Shown here one piece after another: positions 22,101 to 33,718 of a stretch of DNA of 64,000 nucleotides (position 1 is its first letter; each line of letters starts with the position of its first letter). The stretch lies in NCBI GenBank assembly GCA_012845835.1, contig JABAKD010000020.1, forward strand, positions 19,027,146-19,091,145. The letters are read 5' to 3'. The notes below the pieces were generated by a model. The model saw only the letters and a program-made list of their open reading frames with translations. It was not told where the DNA came from and made no database searches. Made by a program: the position numbers and the translations under genes. The DNA is from Undaria pinnatifida. Taxonomy: Eukaryota > Sar > Phaeophyceae > Laminariales > Alariaceae.

Positions 22101-25100
22101 GACAGCTTCTACGTGGTTGTAGAATTCGTAACGTGTTAGTTCAATCGCCAGTTGCAACGAGCAACCGAAAAATATCTGGACTTGCAACGGCCCGCGACGC
22201 TCTTCCCGCGCAACGCCCTTGAATCATAAAGAACCGCGCCACCCTTGTTGAACTCCCCTCCCGTCCTCTATCCCCTACCAGGTACCCCTATCGCGAACCC
22301 CCTGTCCCCTATCCCCCCCCATACCCTGCCCCCTGTCCCCCACCCCTGGTCCCCTGTCCTCTGTCCGGTATTCCTTATCCCCTATCCGGTTTCCCCTATC
22401 TCCTGTCTCCTATCCCCTGTTTCATATTCCCTATCCCATGTTCCCTATCCCCTATCCTCTGTCATCAATATCCCCAATCCCATATAATTTATCCCCTTTC
22501 CCCTATCCCCTGTTTTTGCTTCCGCCCAGGCTGTGGACGCCTCCATACGCGCCGGCCTATGGGGGCTGGCGTTGCTCATAGCCGCCCAATGCCCCACGGT
22601 GGCATCTTTAGAGGGGAGCGAGGGCGGAGGTGCTCCTCCACAGCCAACTTACCAGCGTGTGGTCCGGCTTTACGCCAACGCCTTCTTGCATTCTGGAACT
22701 CCTCTTCACACGATGGCTCTAGCGTTTTCGGGGCAGGCGGGGTCGGCCATTAAGCACGGAGGGAAGAGCTTGGGAGGCGGTGGAGGGGGGGCGGGGGCGG
22801 GAGGCGGGGATGGCGGTGCCGCTGGGGGGCAGGGCGGGTTTGAGGAGAGCTGGATGGCGACGGCGGCAGCGATCGTCAGTAACAAGGTGATCTATGCTTG
22901 GACGTAGGCGTTTTTTTCAGAAAGGGCAGTAGGGGAGGGGGCGGATAAGCTCTTCACCGCTGCGTCCACGGGTTGGAGGTAAAGTACGTGCAATCAGACT
23001 TTGATACATTTTCAGTAATCAAAGGGTCATTATTGTTTGCATGTTTTTCGGCATCGGGACACGAGTCACGTACATGAAGGACCGTTTTTTTGCTCACGGC
23101 GGCTAGTTATTGCGGTACAAAACTCACAGAGATTGTTTGGAGAGTAGCCGACTTTTCTTCTCGAATGCTGTATTAATAGTAATATTAACATATTAGTACT
23201 CCTCCCGATATTAAAGCGGGGGGGAGAAAAACAAACTAAACCACTTACCATACATACGATAGAGCAGTATAGTGGAAACCACAGTGAAAAAATTATAAAA
23301 TAGATACGATGTTGGATCTATTAATAGTTCAAAATCCCCCACCTAAAGTAAAAATTCCAACACCAACCATTGTATTGGAGAAAAATAGGACCCCTCCCAA
23401 GAAAAAACTCACCCATATCGTATATTACAAGTACCAACAACGCAGCTTTCAAAGATGAGTATTGACCCAAATTCGTCGAACTCACGGCTGGCGTCCTTTA
23501 AATATTTTTTATAAAGCTGCCCCCCCCCCCCCCCCCCGCTAGCCCCGCTACGTAGCCCCCACTGACGCTTGCAATCTCGCCCGATATTACGTGTGTGCTC
23601 GTCCGAAGGCACAAGGCTGGGCGGAACAGCTGATCGGTGTCGGTGACCGCTTGTTCGACTCCCACAACGTCCCCGCCGCGCACGCTTTTTTTTTGCTGGC
23701 GGGCATCCAAGCGGAACTCCCTACTACGAAAGGCGCGAGGATCGTTCTTCCCGGAGTGGACCACCGAAAGCCGGCTCATAGGTATTTTTTATTTTTCCTG
23801 CAGCAATATCACAATATCCCTCACTAATCCCACGTCATTTGTCACACAAAACGTTAATCCGGTTCTAAAGGGGCCTATTTATAGAAAAAGTATCCTGTAC
23901 TAATTCCAAGACGAATGCCGCCCCAAACAGTTGCCCCAGTTTGGAAGGGGTTACTTGTATTTGTAAAATCCCTTTTGGTAGGGCTGTTAGTTGGCTGACT
24001 TTTTTGTTTTTTTTGTTCACTTTTTCTCGTCACTTTTTCTTTCCGTCCTTTGCCGTCCTTTGGACAAGCCGTGGTCGCGGGTGTCGTCCCTTCTCTCCTC
24101 CCCCTTATGCGTGTCTTCCTTTATGTCGCGCAAAGGTTTCGGCGTTTCCACTGCTCGTCGATTTTTCATCGAATCTAATTGTTGGCTACCTGATAGATAT
24201 CATAATGCATAATACATTACCTGGTCAAGTTAGTTGCGTGCAGTGATGTCGGGTTTGTGGCTCGACTTGTGCTTTCTGGAGATGAAGTACTACTGTAAGT
24301 CAGTTAGTTGGCTTACTTCACCCAACCAATATAATACCGTATTAAGTCAGTTAGTTGGCTTAATACTTAACCGCCCAATTAATAGCCTAGCGCGTTTGTG
24401 ACTCAACATGTGTGTTTTGGTGATACAATACTAAGTTAGTTAGTTGGCTTACTTCACAACCCAACTAATTTAATGTGTTTTTTGGCTTTACGTGTGTGTT
24501 TTCGGCAATACAACACTCAATGAATTAGTTGGCTTACTTAACCACCCATTAATATAGATAACATTGTAAGTCAGTTAGTACGCTTACTTCACCACCCAAC
24601 TAATGACCAAGCGCGTTTTGTGGCTCGACGTGTTTTTTTTTGGTGATAAAACTAAGTCAGTTAGTTGGCTTACTTCATCACCCACGTAGTAATTAATTTT
24701 TTCACGTGTTTTAAATGACTATTGTAGCGCGTTTGTGGCTCGACGTGTATTTTTTGGTGATAAAATACTAAGTCAACTAGTTGACTCGCTCCACATAGTT
24801 AATGTAACGATAATTAGCGCGTTTGAGGCTCGACGTCCTTTTTTTCTGTGCGATGAAATACCAAATCGGTTAGTTGGCTTGCTGCACCACCCTACTATTA
24901 AATAGCCGTAAAGTCCAGCCAGCTAGCTCTAAGCCGTACCGCTGACCTACTCGCTTCCCGGAATGCTGCAGGGCTCTGCGCACGCGAGAGGCCACCGATG
25001 CCGTTCACGTGCTGGAGGTGTTGGAGATTGCTTTCAGCGATGCCGGTCGAGGGAACCAAAATACCGCGATCCAGGTAAGAAGAGCGATCATGTCCTCCTT

Positions 25101-28100
25101 TTCTCGTGCTGTTCTGTTTTCTCTTCTTTTTTTCTTTTTTTATCCTCCGGCGGATGGGGAAAAATAAAGCTTAAGCTCACCACACTTCCACGTATATTCT
25201 GTTTTCTCTTTTTTATATATATGTCAAGACTACAACTCTGCTTTAACGTGTGTCCTTGTATTATCGTGTTCTCATGTTGTTTTATCAGAAATAAGGGCAC
25301 CGCTGCTGCAAGATTCGAGAATGTGGTGGAAAGGCGTCTTTGCAAGCAGCGTGTGCGCGTCTGTTCTCCTTGTCTTGTGTTCTTTTTGTTATTTTGTTCC
25401 TTTTTGTTTTCTCGTGTTGTCGTGTTGTGCTCTAGACTCCCTACGTGTTCTTGTTCTCCTGCTCTCCTTTCCTTACTGGTTTTTAATCGAAATAAATGTT
25501 GGAACCTTGTTCACCGCTAACGCGCGCCGCGCAGAAAACTCGGCCTTAGCAGCCATTGCGCCGCGCATTTAATCTAGCAGCAGTTGCCCCACTCATTCCC
25601 CTCATCAGCAGTTGCATCATGTATACCCATTCTGCTGCCTAATGTATTGCTCTCATGATGATCGTGGTCACTCTCTTTCTTCGTCTTTCTTGTTTTTCCT
25701 TCTGGGCAGGGACCAGGGAACAAAAATGTGTTGCGCTGTTGCGCTGGCGCACGTTGTTTTTTTAGGAATCCCGATTTCCGCAACATGCAATGCGCCGCAG
25801 GGGTAATGCGCACCTGCCCAACCTGCGGCAACTTTTTATTGCGCACCTTTCGCCTACGGAAAATTGATCCTTTCTGTCGCCGTAGGCGAAAATTATTTGC
25901 GGGTTGTTTTTTAGCCTATTTTTTTCGACGCAGCGGGGACCCTGAGGGGTGCGCAACACGCCTCAAGCGCTCTGGGGGGCTTGCCGTCTCCAGGCGTTCC
26001 GCATGACGTCGTGACGAATTTCTGACTATGGCCTATTTTTTTCCCTGGGCAGAGGCACATGTTTGGCATATACAGTACGTTAAATACGATCCTCCCAATT
26101 CTCCAATCTAGCCAACCAGGGCACACAACTCGACCAGAGCTACCAATGTCCTGTTGCGCAAGTTCCTAGCGACAGCTATCATAGTACCACGAAGTAGTGT
26201 GCAGCACTCCTCGTGATGTTCGCGTTCCCTCCCCTGCGTCCAGCGGTTTCTCTTGCCACGGAAACAGAAACCTTGCCACGGAAACAAAAACGCCTCCTCC
26301 GTTATTGAGTAGTAGGATTACGAGGAATCCATGACAAGGATTTTCCTCTTTTGAATGAAACGATACGCCTTCAAAATGCTACATCTGTAAAAACGCAAAC
26401 GCGGCCGGTGTATCACGCAGGCTTGCAAAGATGAGTATCGACCCGTAAATTTGATCGAACTCGCAACTCACGTAGTTGAAATAACTTCATCAAATATCGC
26501 CTTCAAATGATAAAATAGAGAGATAAAGGCACATCCTAACAGCCTCCCTGTCTCTCTTGCTTCGGCGTTTGGGCAGGGACACAAGCTTCGCCTGGCGATG
26601 AGACTGGCGGATTTGGGCTTCGTGGAGCAGGCGCACTGCTACGTTCAGAGCGCTCAGGCAGAGGTGAGCTTCTCGTCCCGTATGTGGTTGCTATTAGCCT
26701 TGTTTCTACATAGTAGTGATGAACCATAATTGAGATTACGTGCTTACAGCTGCGGCCACACGAATAAGCCTTGGTCACTGGGTCAAGATGGGTGGTAAAA
26801 AGTAATGCCCGCACTATAATGCAAGAAGGGATACGATGTGCACGCAGCATGGTAGTGCTCGTACTGGTGGGCGCTCATGCCAGATGGTCACGTTTCATTT
26901 TTTTCGTGGCGCTTTCCCTGGGTCCCACACGGGTTGATAGACAGGTACGGTAATAATAGTATCAGGACATCTATATTTCAGTGCGATATTAAACAACAGG
27001 AATACCGGCCTAGCCTGGATTTTTGCTTCGGACTGGTATATTCAACACCTACTGCACGGCCAAGCTTTATATTGTACCAACCTGAACGTGACAACCCCCC
27101 CCCCCCCTTCCCCCCTGTCGTTGTCCGCCTAACAGGTGGCCAAGATGGGAGGCCGATCGCGAGGGGGGTCGGAGCAGCGCAGCCCATACTCCCCCCAGTT
27201 CATTACCGCCTTGCACGAATTTGGAGACCGCGCCCGTGCTTCTCTGGGGGTGGAAGCGGCCAGCGATATGGGTGATTGTGGCAGCGGTGGTGGTGGTAAC
27301 TTGGAAGGCGGTGGGCGTAAGGGTGAGAAGACCGCGGGGTCGGCGGCTGCGGAAGCGGGGGGCTGGCTGCTGAACAGGTCAGCTTACTTTGTTTTTGCTC
27401 TTGTTTTTTTTTTTTGCGTGCACCATTTCTCTTTCCGATTTTAGGAACTTTCTGGCCTTCGCTCGCACGAATACACACGTTAACCTTTTCTTTTTTACAC
27501 CCACTTTTTTGGGAACATGCTTGGAATTTGGATGGGATGATTTTTGCAGAAGTAAACGGGTTAATATTCATTCGTTCTGCGTGGGACAATTTATGTTGTG
27601 CATGTGTCGTCCTCATCGAGCCAGCCCCCTTTTCACCACTCTTATGCCCCCCCCCCCGTCCTCCGCTCTCCCCTTCGCAGGGTAACAAGCCTGGTGAAGA
27701 CGTCGGCCACACCTGGACCCGCCCCGATGAACGCCAAGGCATTACCATCGAAACCGCAATCCGCGGAGGAGCCCAGCCAAAGCGCGCCTGAACCGGCAAA
27801 ATGGCAGGCCCCTCAACAGCCTTCCACCACCGCCACTTTCCGGCAGCAGTCGCCCTTTTCCAGGGACGCGGTCCCAGGACGGGGGGGGGGCAACACCCAT
27901 CCGTCCCCCCCTTCCCCCGCCGGAACCTGTACCCCTCCCCCTCCTCTTCCTCTCCCCTCCGGCGTTGGAGGCTCCGCTTGGTCGGCGAAGGCATCATTAA
28001 CCACCAATCCGCGGTCACACAAAACGTCCGAACCGAATCCGGGACCTCGGCCTCCGGGGGTCGGCGTCGAGAGACCTTCCGCGCCACCGACGGCGGGGGC

Positions 28101-30474
28101 CTACCCAGCGAGTGGGGGTGCGGAGGCGGAGGCGGTGGCAGCGACGGTTGCGGCGGCGGCGACTGCGCCGCCACCACCTCCGCAGCGACAAGCGCGCCCG
28201 GCAACCGCAGGAGGGGGAAGGTTTGCCGAGGCTCCCCCCAACAAGACAAGGTCCCCGGCTTTCGGAGGCACAGGGTCCCCAGGTGTTGGAAGGTACCCCG
28301 CAACCGCAAGAGGGGGGAGGTTTTCCGAGGTTCCCCGCAACAACACAGGGTCCCCGGCTTTTGGAGAAAGCTTCGGTCAAACGGCGGTCGGTTCCTCGGG
28401 AGGGGCGCACGGTTCCCCCGCCCTTGCCCTCCCTGCCTCTGGTCTCGAAGAGGCATCGGAGGGGCCGCCGGTGGGCGGTGCCGCGACGAGCGACGGCGCA
28501 GCCGCAGTAGCCAAGGGCATTTTAACAAGGGGGGGGGGGGGGGGCTGGAGCGCCGTTGGGGTTCCCGCATGTTAACAGCGAGCCCGTCCTGCGCGCGGAT
28601 AAGTGGGATGGTGCGTCCACGCAGGGGGAGGGTAGCGGTGGGGGGGGTGGGCCGCTGGGGCAGGGGGGGGGGGACGGGGCGACGGGGGAGGCGGGGGAGG
28701 ATAAGGGAAAGGGCATCGGTGGGGTTGTTGATCAGGCACCGAAGAGCGAGCCTAAGAAGGGAAGCAAGGGGAAGGCGACAGCGCGGAGGGCTAGCGCTGG
28801 CGCGTCCGCAGCGGGGGCGAAACCAGGACGCTTGGCGAAGATCATGTCCAAGTGGTTGTACCCGGAGGCGAAGGTTGGTTTTATTTGTTGGGTGGAGGGG
28901 GCGGGAGCGGATTTGAAGTTGTTGTAAATTTGGCGTTTGCTACTAGGATGTGATGAGTTTGACGTTGCGGTAACATTCCCATTTTGACGGCCCGTTCAGC
29001 TGACAGTCTTTTTGCCGGTTGTAATAGTTGATTATTTCACTCTTGCAGTTATTACGTATTTTTACGACGAGCTCTATGAAGCCCTCAACCCCTTTAGTAA
29101 CTGGAACCACATGTTTTGGGGACTGCCTTCGTGGGGGTTTGTGTAGGGGTTTGTGTAGGATACGTGTTCCAGTGGTGAAAAAGTCTAGAAGCGGTTTCAG
29201 ATGTCGTAGCTGGAAAGGAGACCTTGACCTACTGTTAGTCGTACATACTGTAGTACCCCCGGCTATACAAATATATCACCACACGATAAAATGTCATAAC
29301 TTGATTAATGTAAAACTGCTTAGACCTACAGCCACGTCCACAATACCATAAGTACGTATAAAGTAACAGTGGTCCCTCTATATTGCCGGTGTGCTATTAA
29401 TATAATATAATACGACTTACAAGATTCACTTGATAAAAGGATACATTTCCCTTTACAGCTGTCAGATTTTGTCCCCCTCAGAAACGGGTTTTATAGTTTC
29501 CGCGCACAGACTGACTAAAATCATCCTGTTGACCCTGATAGCTACACTGTAGTTGTAAGGGGAGTCGCCGACCTATATCCTTAATGAGGACACACAACTC
29601 GTAATGCGCGCGATCGGAGTATCACACACAGCTTGCAAAGATGAGTTTCGACGAAATCTTCGATCTCACAGCTGGAGTGTATTTTCATTTTTTATAATAT
29701 GTAATAGTCGGAAATACCGGCACTACAGCGATAGCCGGCACTACTCCAAATGCTTGCCACTACTCATCGTTCCCATCTGTGTTTCAGAGTTAGTAGCTGA
29801 TCAGGAAACCTCCGTTGCGTTATGACCCAATAATCGATAACACCGCTACCGCTGATCCCGCTTTTAATACCCCCACACGCCCAACCCTCCCCCAACCCCG
29901 CCCACAGCACGCCGACGTAGGAAATGAGATGGAAGCATACTACGACGAAAAGGCGAAACGTTGGGTATTCCCAGGAGAAAACCCGGGGGAAGCCGCGGCG
30001 GCGCCCCCCCTAGCCCCGCCGACAACATCCCAACTCGGCAGCCCATCGAACTCCCAAGCTGGGGGCCCCGGGGGGCCCGGCGGGCCCGCCGCAGGAGGAG
30101 CCCCACCTCCAACCCCGGGGCTGGACGCAAGCGATCCCCTGGCAGCGCTAATGGCGCCTCCCCAGGTAACGATTGGAGCTCCTAGAAGGCACACCACTGC
30201 GGGATCGGGCCCCACGGGAGCCCCCCCTACCAGTGGGGCGGGGCCCCCATCAGGAGGGATTAACTGGCCTGCGGTGGGTGGCCCGCCGATGTCTAGCGGT
30301 GGTGGCGGAGCCTGGGGCGGGGCGCGGGGTGGGACGAGGTCTCCGTTTTCCACTGGGGGGATGACCGCGTTTGCGCCAAAGGCGCATATGTCTTCGTCTG
30401 GGAGGAGGGAAGTGGGGGGGGACGGGGGGAGTGGAGGGGGTAGGAGTTCCGCTGGTAGCCCTCCGCCATCGTAG
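10112..30474 (+). CDS. SEC16: Sec16-type COPII coat assembly protein (11 exons)
   Basis: Exons: 10112-15286, 15715-18177, 20507-20707, 21037-21588, 22530-22886, 23543-23781, 24972-25074, 26577-26663, 27136-27377, 27681-28873 and 29908-30474. All introns are GT-AG and phases agree across every junction. The product is about 3,725 residues, long for the family. Sec16 marks ER exit sites and organises Sec23/24 and Sec13/31 on the ER membrane. Residues 1-2500 are disordered Pro/Gly/Ser with repeated LFGG or MFG motifs. The central conserved domain starts at VFGFGGKLVCMHPRR (about 2503), continues through KFPGPL, GLWGLALLIAAQ, SWMATAAAIVSNK, GDRLFDSHNVPAAHAFFLLAG, REATDAVHVLEVLEIA and HKLRLAMRLADLGFVEQA, and ends near 3060. 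The C-terminus has GRLAKIMSKWLYPEAK joined to GNEMEAYYDEKAKRWVFPGE, the standard Sec16 tail signature. The start is the first ATG, in context AAATGG. One frame break exists at a G16 run (28529-28544). Confidence 0.88.
10980..11360 (+). repeat. Tandem 15-17 residue repeats in the Sec16 N-terminus
   Basis: About eight consecutive protein repeats of the form R-S-x-TPP-x-x-AGQYLPPA occur at roughly residues 293-415 of Sec16, with a DNA period of 45-51 bp. Copies vary at single residues (QYLPP, PYLPP, QHLPS, PYMPR). This is low-complexity, disordered sequence. Confidence 0.8.
12130..12325 (+). repeat. Short FGAP repeats in Sec16
   Basis: Two copies of PPASMFGGA are followed by seven runs of a 6-7 residue repeat of type GDFGAPS or GEFGAPP (DNA period 18-21 bp). 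They belong to the same FG-containing disordered region as the dispersed LFGG motifs. Confidence 0.75.
18440..20233 (+). mobile_element. Degenerate LINE (non-LTR retrotransposon) in Sec16 intron 2
   Basis: The intron 18178-20506 holds, in sense orientation, reverse-transcriptase pieces in order: RSCVDHVYTL and FLDVQKAYDTVWRNGLW (18490-18640), GVAQGCTLSPNIF (about 18750-18795), then LVFADDFVEIS and KWRVTANVQKRAVVV (18866-19005, the catalytic FADD). Further on are YTYLGVEISKDCSWK and, near the end, a CPCG...H...C zinc-knuckle-like stretch (about 19855-19915), then RWWPQT. Frames change repeatedly and contain stops, so it is inactive. The 3' tail has AATAAA at about 20203 and runs into a 15-base C tract. 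The 5' end is missing. Confidence 0.8.
22247..22528 (+). repeat. Pyrimidine-rich CCCTATCCCCTGTC repeat before Sec16 exon 5
   Basis: A degenerate tandem array of CCCCTRTC-type units fills the 280 bases up to the acceptor at 22529. It supplies an unusually long polypyrimidine tract. The 9-bp palindrome TACCAGGTA occurs once inside (22276-22284). Confidence 0.7.
24000..24185 (+). repeat. Dispersed element, inverted partner at 43.95-44.13 kb
   Basis: The T-rich start, GGACAAGCCGTGGTC, GGTGTC-x-TCCCTTCT and CCACTGCTCGTCGATT blocks recur in the same order on the minus strand at 43950-44125. This is a small dispersed element of about 170 bp in Sec16 intron 6. Its class is unknown; a SINE is possible. 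Confidence 0.55.
24240..24905 (+). repeat. Minisatellite of about 100 bp units in Sec16 intron 6
   Basis: About seven diverged units each contain GCGCGTTTGTGGCTCGACGT, a T-run, GGTGATAAAACTAAG, then TCAGTTAGTTGGCTTACTTC and ACCACCCAACTAAT. Unit length varies from roughly 80 to 120 bp. It fills most of the intron just before exon 7. Confidence 0.75.
28529..28544 (+). other. G16 run where the Sec16 reading frame breaks
   Basis: Upstream of the run the Sec16 frame ends shortly after at a TAA following GVPAC. Downstream, the conserved KPGRLAKIMSKWLYPEAK is in the frame that would follow if the run had one G fewer. There is no plausible intron that fixes this. It is either a homopolymer sequencing or assembly error or a real frameshift allele. 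Confidence 0.75.
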
Positions 30475-32039
30475 GCGTCGGGGGGGGGGCGGGGGGGGGG
30501 GGGTGACTGGGATTGATGGATTTTTCATGGTTCATTGGTGTTGGAGGCAGAGGTTTTTAATTGGTTGTTGAACGCGCAACGAGCGAGTGGTGCTGAGTAT
30601 TGAGTTATGGTGGTTTGCTATTGTAACTCTAAGAACTGGCCTAGTGATGATAGTTTCAACAATAATAGTGTATGTCTGTGTGCTATGCCGAGCGAGATGG
30701 TGCGCCGTTTTTTTTAGGGGTTTGCCCGATAACGAGGCCTGCGGTGGTTAAGCGGTTCTCTCCGCTGCTATCGGTGGATGGGATGGGATCGGATCGGATC
30801 GGACCGCATCGGATCAGATGGGATAGATTGGGATGGGATGGGATGGGGTGGGGTGGGGTGGGGTGGGGTGGGGAGGGGTGGGGTGGGGTAGGGTGAGGTA
30901 GGGTGGGATAGGATGGGATGGGATGGGGTGGGGTGGGACGAAATGGAAGATACCGTGCTAACATGATAGCTTGCAGTGCTTGAAATGACGGCATGCTGTG
31001 TTTGGTTCATGTTATCGATAGCTACCAGGTATTCGTTTACAATCGCTGTTACGCATTGTTGTGGCCGAGAGTACCGGATGTGTCATAGTCTACGTTAGCA
31101 GTTAGCAGTGGAGTCCAAGCAGATATCGGAGGGGGGGCGCAGATTTTGGGGGGAGGGGATAGATGTCTGGACCCTCCCCACCTCCGGACATGTTTGTGTA
31201 GTAAAGTCGTACTCGACTCATGGCAGCTGCCAGGTATCTTATCATATTTATATTATACGTGCACGGCAATAGTACGAAAAATCGTATGGTTGGGGACCTT
31301 GCGTTTGGTATTTTCCAGTTTCGATCATCTGCACGGTCTTGAAATATTGAAACTTGAAAACATGACGAGACAAATATTTTGTGCGCACCCACCCACGGTC
31401 ACCGATTCAATGGGTTCCTGCATTCTTCGTACGACATAATCGTACAAGTACGAGTGCAGCGCGCATATCATAACATCACTTGAAAACTCATTTCTCGTTG
31501 TCAAGAAACACGTTGAACCAGTATGTCTCGGGGATTGGAGCGAGCGGTCAGCTTTCTTCACAAAGCCGAGCGCGTGTACCCCGACTCCTGGTTTTTCGGA
31601 TCTTCCTAGGGATTCGGCACCTTTGTGACCACGGACTCTAGTCTTTTGACGTACAGTTAATGTGAGACAACAACAACTTCGACGCCTATGGTACGTCCTC
31701 GGCGCGATCATTGATTGCAAGCTGCACAATCGTCGAATTTGAACTAGAATTTTCCATTCACTTCGAGCGTCACCGGCACTTGTAACCAGCAGCACAGCAC
31801 ACAACACCCTCGTTTTCGCGCAAACTACTTGCATTTAGTGTGTACGTTGTATGTTGCATGTATGTTGTAACGTAAATAGTAAGTACAAGGGCTTCGCTCG
31901 CGGAAGAAAGAATGAACTTTCGGTAGAAAGGCGAAAAAGAAGCACGAATGGCGCAACTGGCGACTTGAAAATGCCAAGAGGTCCATATATAGTACAACGG
32001 TAAAGGATGGAGACGGTTATGGTTATAAGTTTGTTATTA
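30475..32039. other. Sec16 3' flank, no gene; simple repeats
   Basis: Immediately after the stop are long G runs (30480-30501). At 30778-30945 lies a purine-rich array of GGGAT, CGGAT and GGGGT pentamers, likely able to form G-quadruplexes. 31000-32039 has only short unsupported frames and one TACCAGGTA (31023-31031). Confidence 0.5.
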
Positions 32040-32049
32040 TCATCCATTC

Positions 32050-33625
32050 GCCCAGTCCATGATGGACACGTCGGAGGACTTGCTTGGCATATCCTTCTAC
32101 CTCTCAGGTAGCACCTGTACACTTATTAATAGCTCTCTCTAAGTCGATCAATAATATATTATCGCAGTGCATAAACACCAGGCACGCTTTGTCAAGGACA
32201 GAGACAGCAAAACAGGGAGTTAGTCTAAAACTACAGGTAATTAGTCTAAAACTACAACTTAAACATCTAAAGGAGCATGTATTTCGGCGCAGTGCCCAAA
32301 AACACATGCTGGAAACAGAAACTGAACGCACACACCGCAAACAAAAGTACATGCGTACTCCCAAGGACTAAGAGCACGCATTTAGGCGTAGTTCTCAAAA
32401 AACGAAGCTGATATTTAGAAAACACAACTTAACGTTCAAGAAAGAACGTACTGTCAACATTGCTTCTGAAGGAGCTGTGTAACGTCATACTTCTATGGGA
32501 GCATGTATATAAGCGTAGCGCTCAAAACTATCTTGTTGTACTGGTATGTACAAAATGCTAATATACCGCCGCTCGTGCTAACATGCCCCCACCACCTCAG
32601 AGGACTTAGTTGGCACACCATATTACACCTCTGAGCTAGCACCTCTACACTTACGAATAGCTCTCTCTAATTCGATTATGAAGAATTTATTGTTATCGCA
32701 AGCATAAACACCAGGCACGCGCTTGTCAAGGACAGATACAGGAAAACTACAACTGTTAACTTGAGATGTAAATGAGCGCAGGGCCCAAAGAAAACATGCT
32801 GGAAGCAGGAACTTGAACGCACACACCGCAAACATGTGAAGTTCATTTGTACTCCAAGAACGAAGAGCATGCATTTAGGCATAGTGCTCAAAAAACGATG
32901 CTGGTATATAGAAGCCACAACTTACCGTTCAAGAAAGAACGTGCTGTCAACATTGCTTCGAAGGAGCATGTGTATGTGATACTTCCATAGGAGCATGTGT
33001 ATAGGTGTAGCGCTCAAAAATACATGCTGGAAAAAAAGAAAGCACCAAACAAGCTGCTAACATACCCCCGCCCGCCCAGTCCATGATGGACACCTCGGAG
33101 GACTTGCTTGGTATATCCTTAGACCTCTCAGCTAGCACCTCTACACTTATTTATAGCTCTCTCTAAGTCGACTATGAATAATCTATTATTACTGCAGTGC
33201 ATAAACACTAGGCACGCGCTTGTCAAGGACAGAGATAGTTGGTGTAAAACAACTTGAAACAAATTTTTGGGCACTGCGCCGAAAAAGATGTGGCAACTAG
33301 AAACTGAACGCACACATCGCAAGCATGTTAAGTACATGCGTACCCCCAAGGACCAAGAGCATGCATTTAGGCGTACTGCTCAAAACACGATGCTGGTATA
33401 TAGGAAAACACAACTTAACGTCCAAGGAAGAATGTAATGTCAACATTGCTTCCGAAGGAGCATGTAAAACGTCAATACCTACTCCTATATACAGGCCTAG
33501 CCCTAAAAAGTACATGGTCGAAAAAACGAAAGCACCTTGTACTGGTATGTACAAAATGCTAACATACCCCCGCACGCCCAGTCCATGACGGACACCTCGG
33601 AGGATTTGCTTGGCATAGTCGAACT
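32050..33625. repeat. Three tandem units of about 500 bp
   Basis: Units start near 32050, 32580 and 33070, and a fourth start near 33565 is cut off after about 60 bases. Shared blocks in order: GTCCATGATGGAC (lost in unit 2), TCGGAGGACTTGCTTGGCAT, TAGCTCTCTCTAAGTCGA, CATAAACACCAGGCACGC, GCCCAAAAACACATGCTGGA, ACTGAACGCACACACCGCAA, AAAACACAACTTAACGTTCA and GTACTGGTATGTACAAAATG. Spacing between the GGACTT blocks is about 525, 499 and 501 bp. No coding frame survives across units. The array sits on the 3' side of the minus-strand Helitron. Confidence 0.8.
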
Positions 33626-33718
33626 TTCTATGGGAAGGGAACTAAGTTGAAAGAAGAGAAGACGGTAAAACTGGGCGTGGAAACATAAACGAAAAGAAAG
33701 ACATACACCATTACGTAC

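Larger units (their letters stand above)
18046..27377 (+). other. Sec16 central conserved domain, spread over eight exons
   Basis: The conserved alpha-helical core begins at the end of exon 2 (FGFGGKL, about 18055) and runs through exons 3-9. Its stretches are interrupted by a poly-Gly insertion of about 100 residues in exon 4 (21220-21500), where the family normally has a short linker. In other eukaryotes this domain binds Sec13 and directs Sec16 to ER exit sites. Confidence 0.75.

Noticed and set aside
27203-28570. 455-codon minus-strand open frame
   Set aside because: Antisense of Sec16 exons 9-10 and the GC-rich intron between them. It has no domain and overlaps exons fixed by frame and conservation.
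27801-28916. 371-codon plus-strand frame over Sec16 exon 10
   Set aside because: Arg/Gly-rich off-frame reading. Neither the upstream junction nor the conserved LAKIMSKWLYPEAK is in this frame.
31325-31834. 169-codon minus-strand ORF
   Set aside because: No recognisable motif, mixed composition, no splice context. Treated as chance in intergenic sequence.
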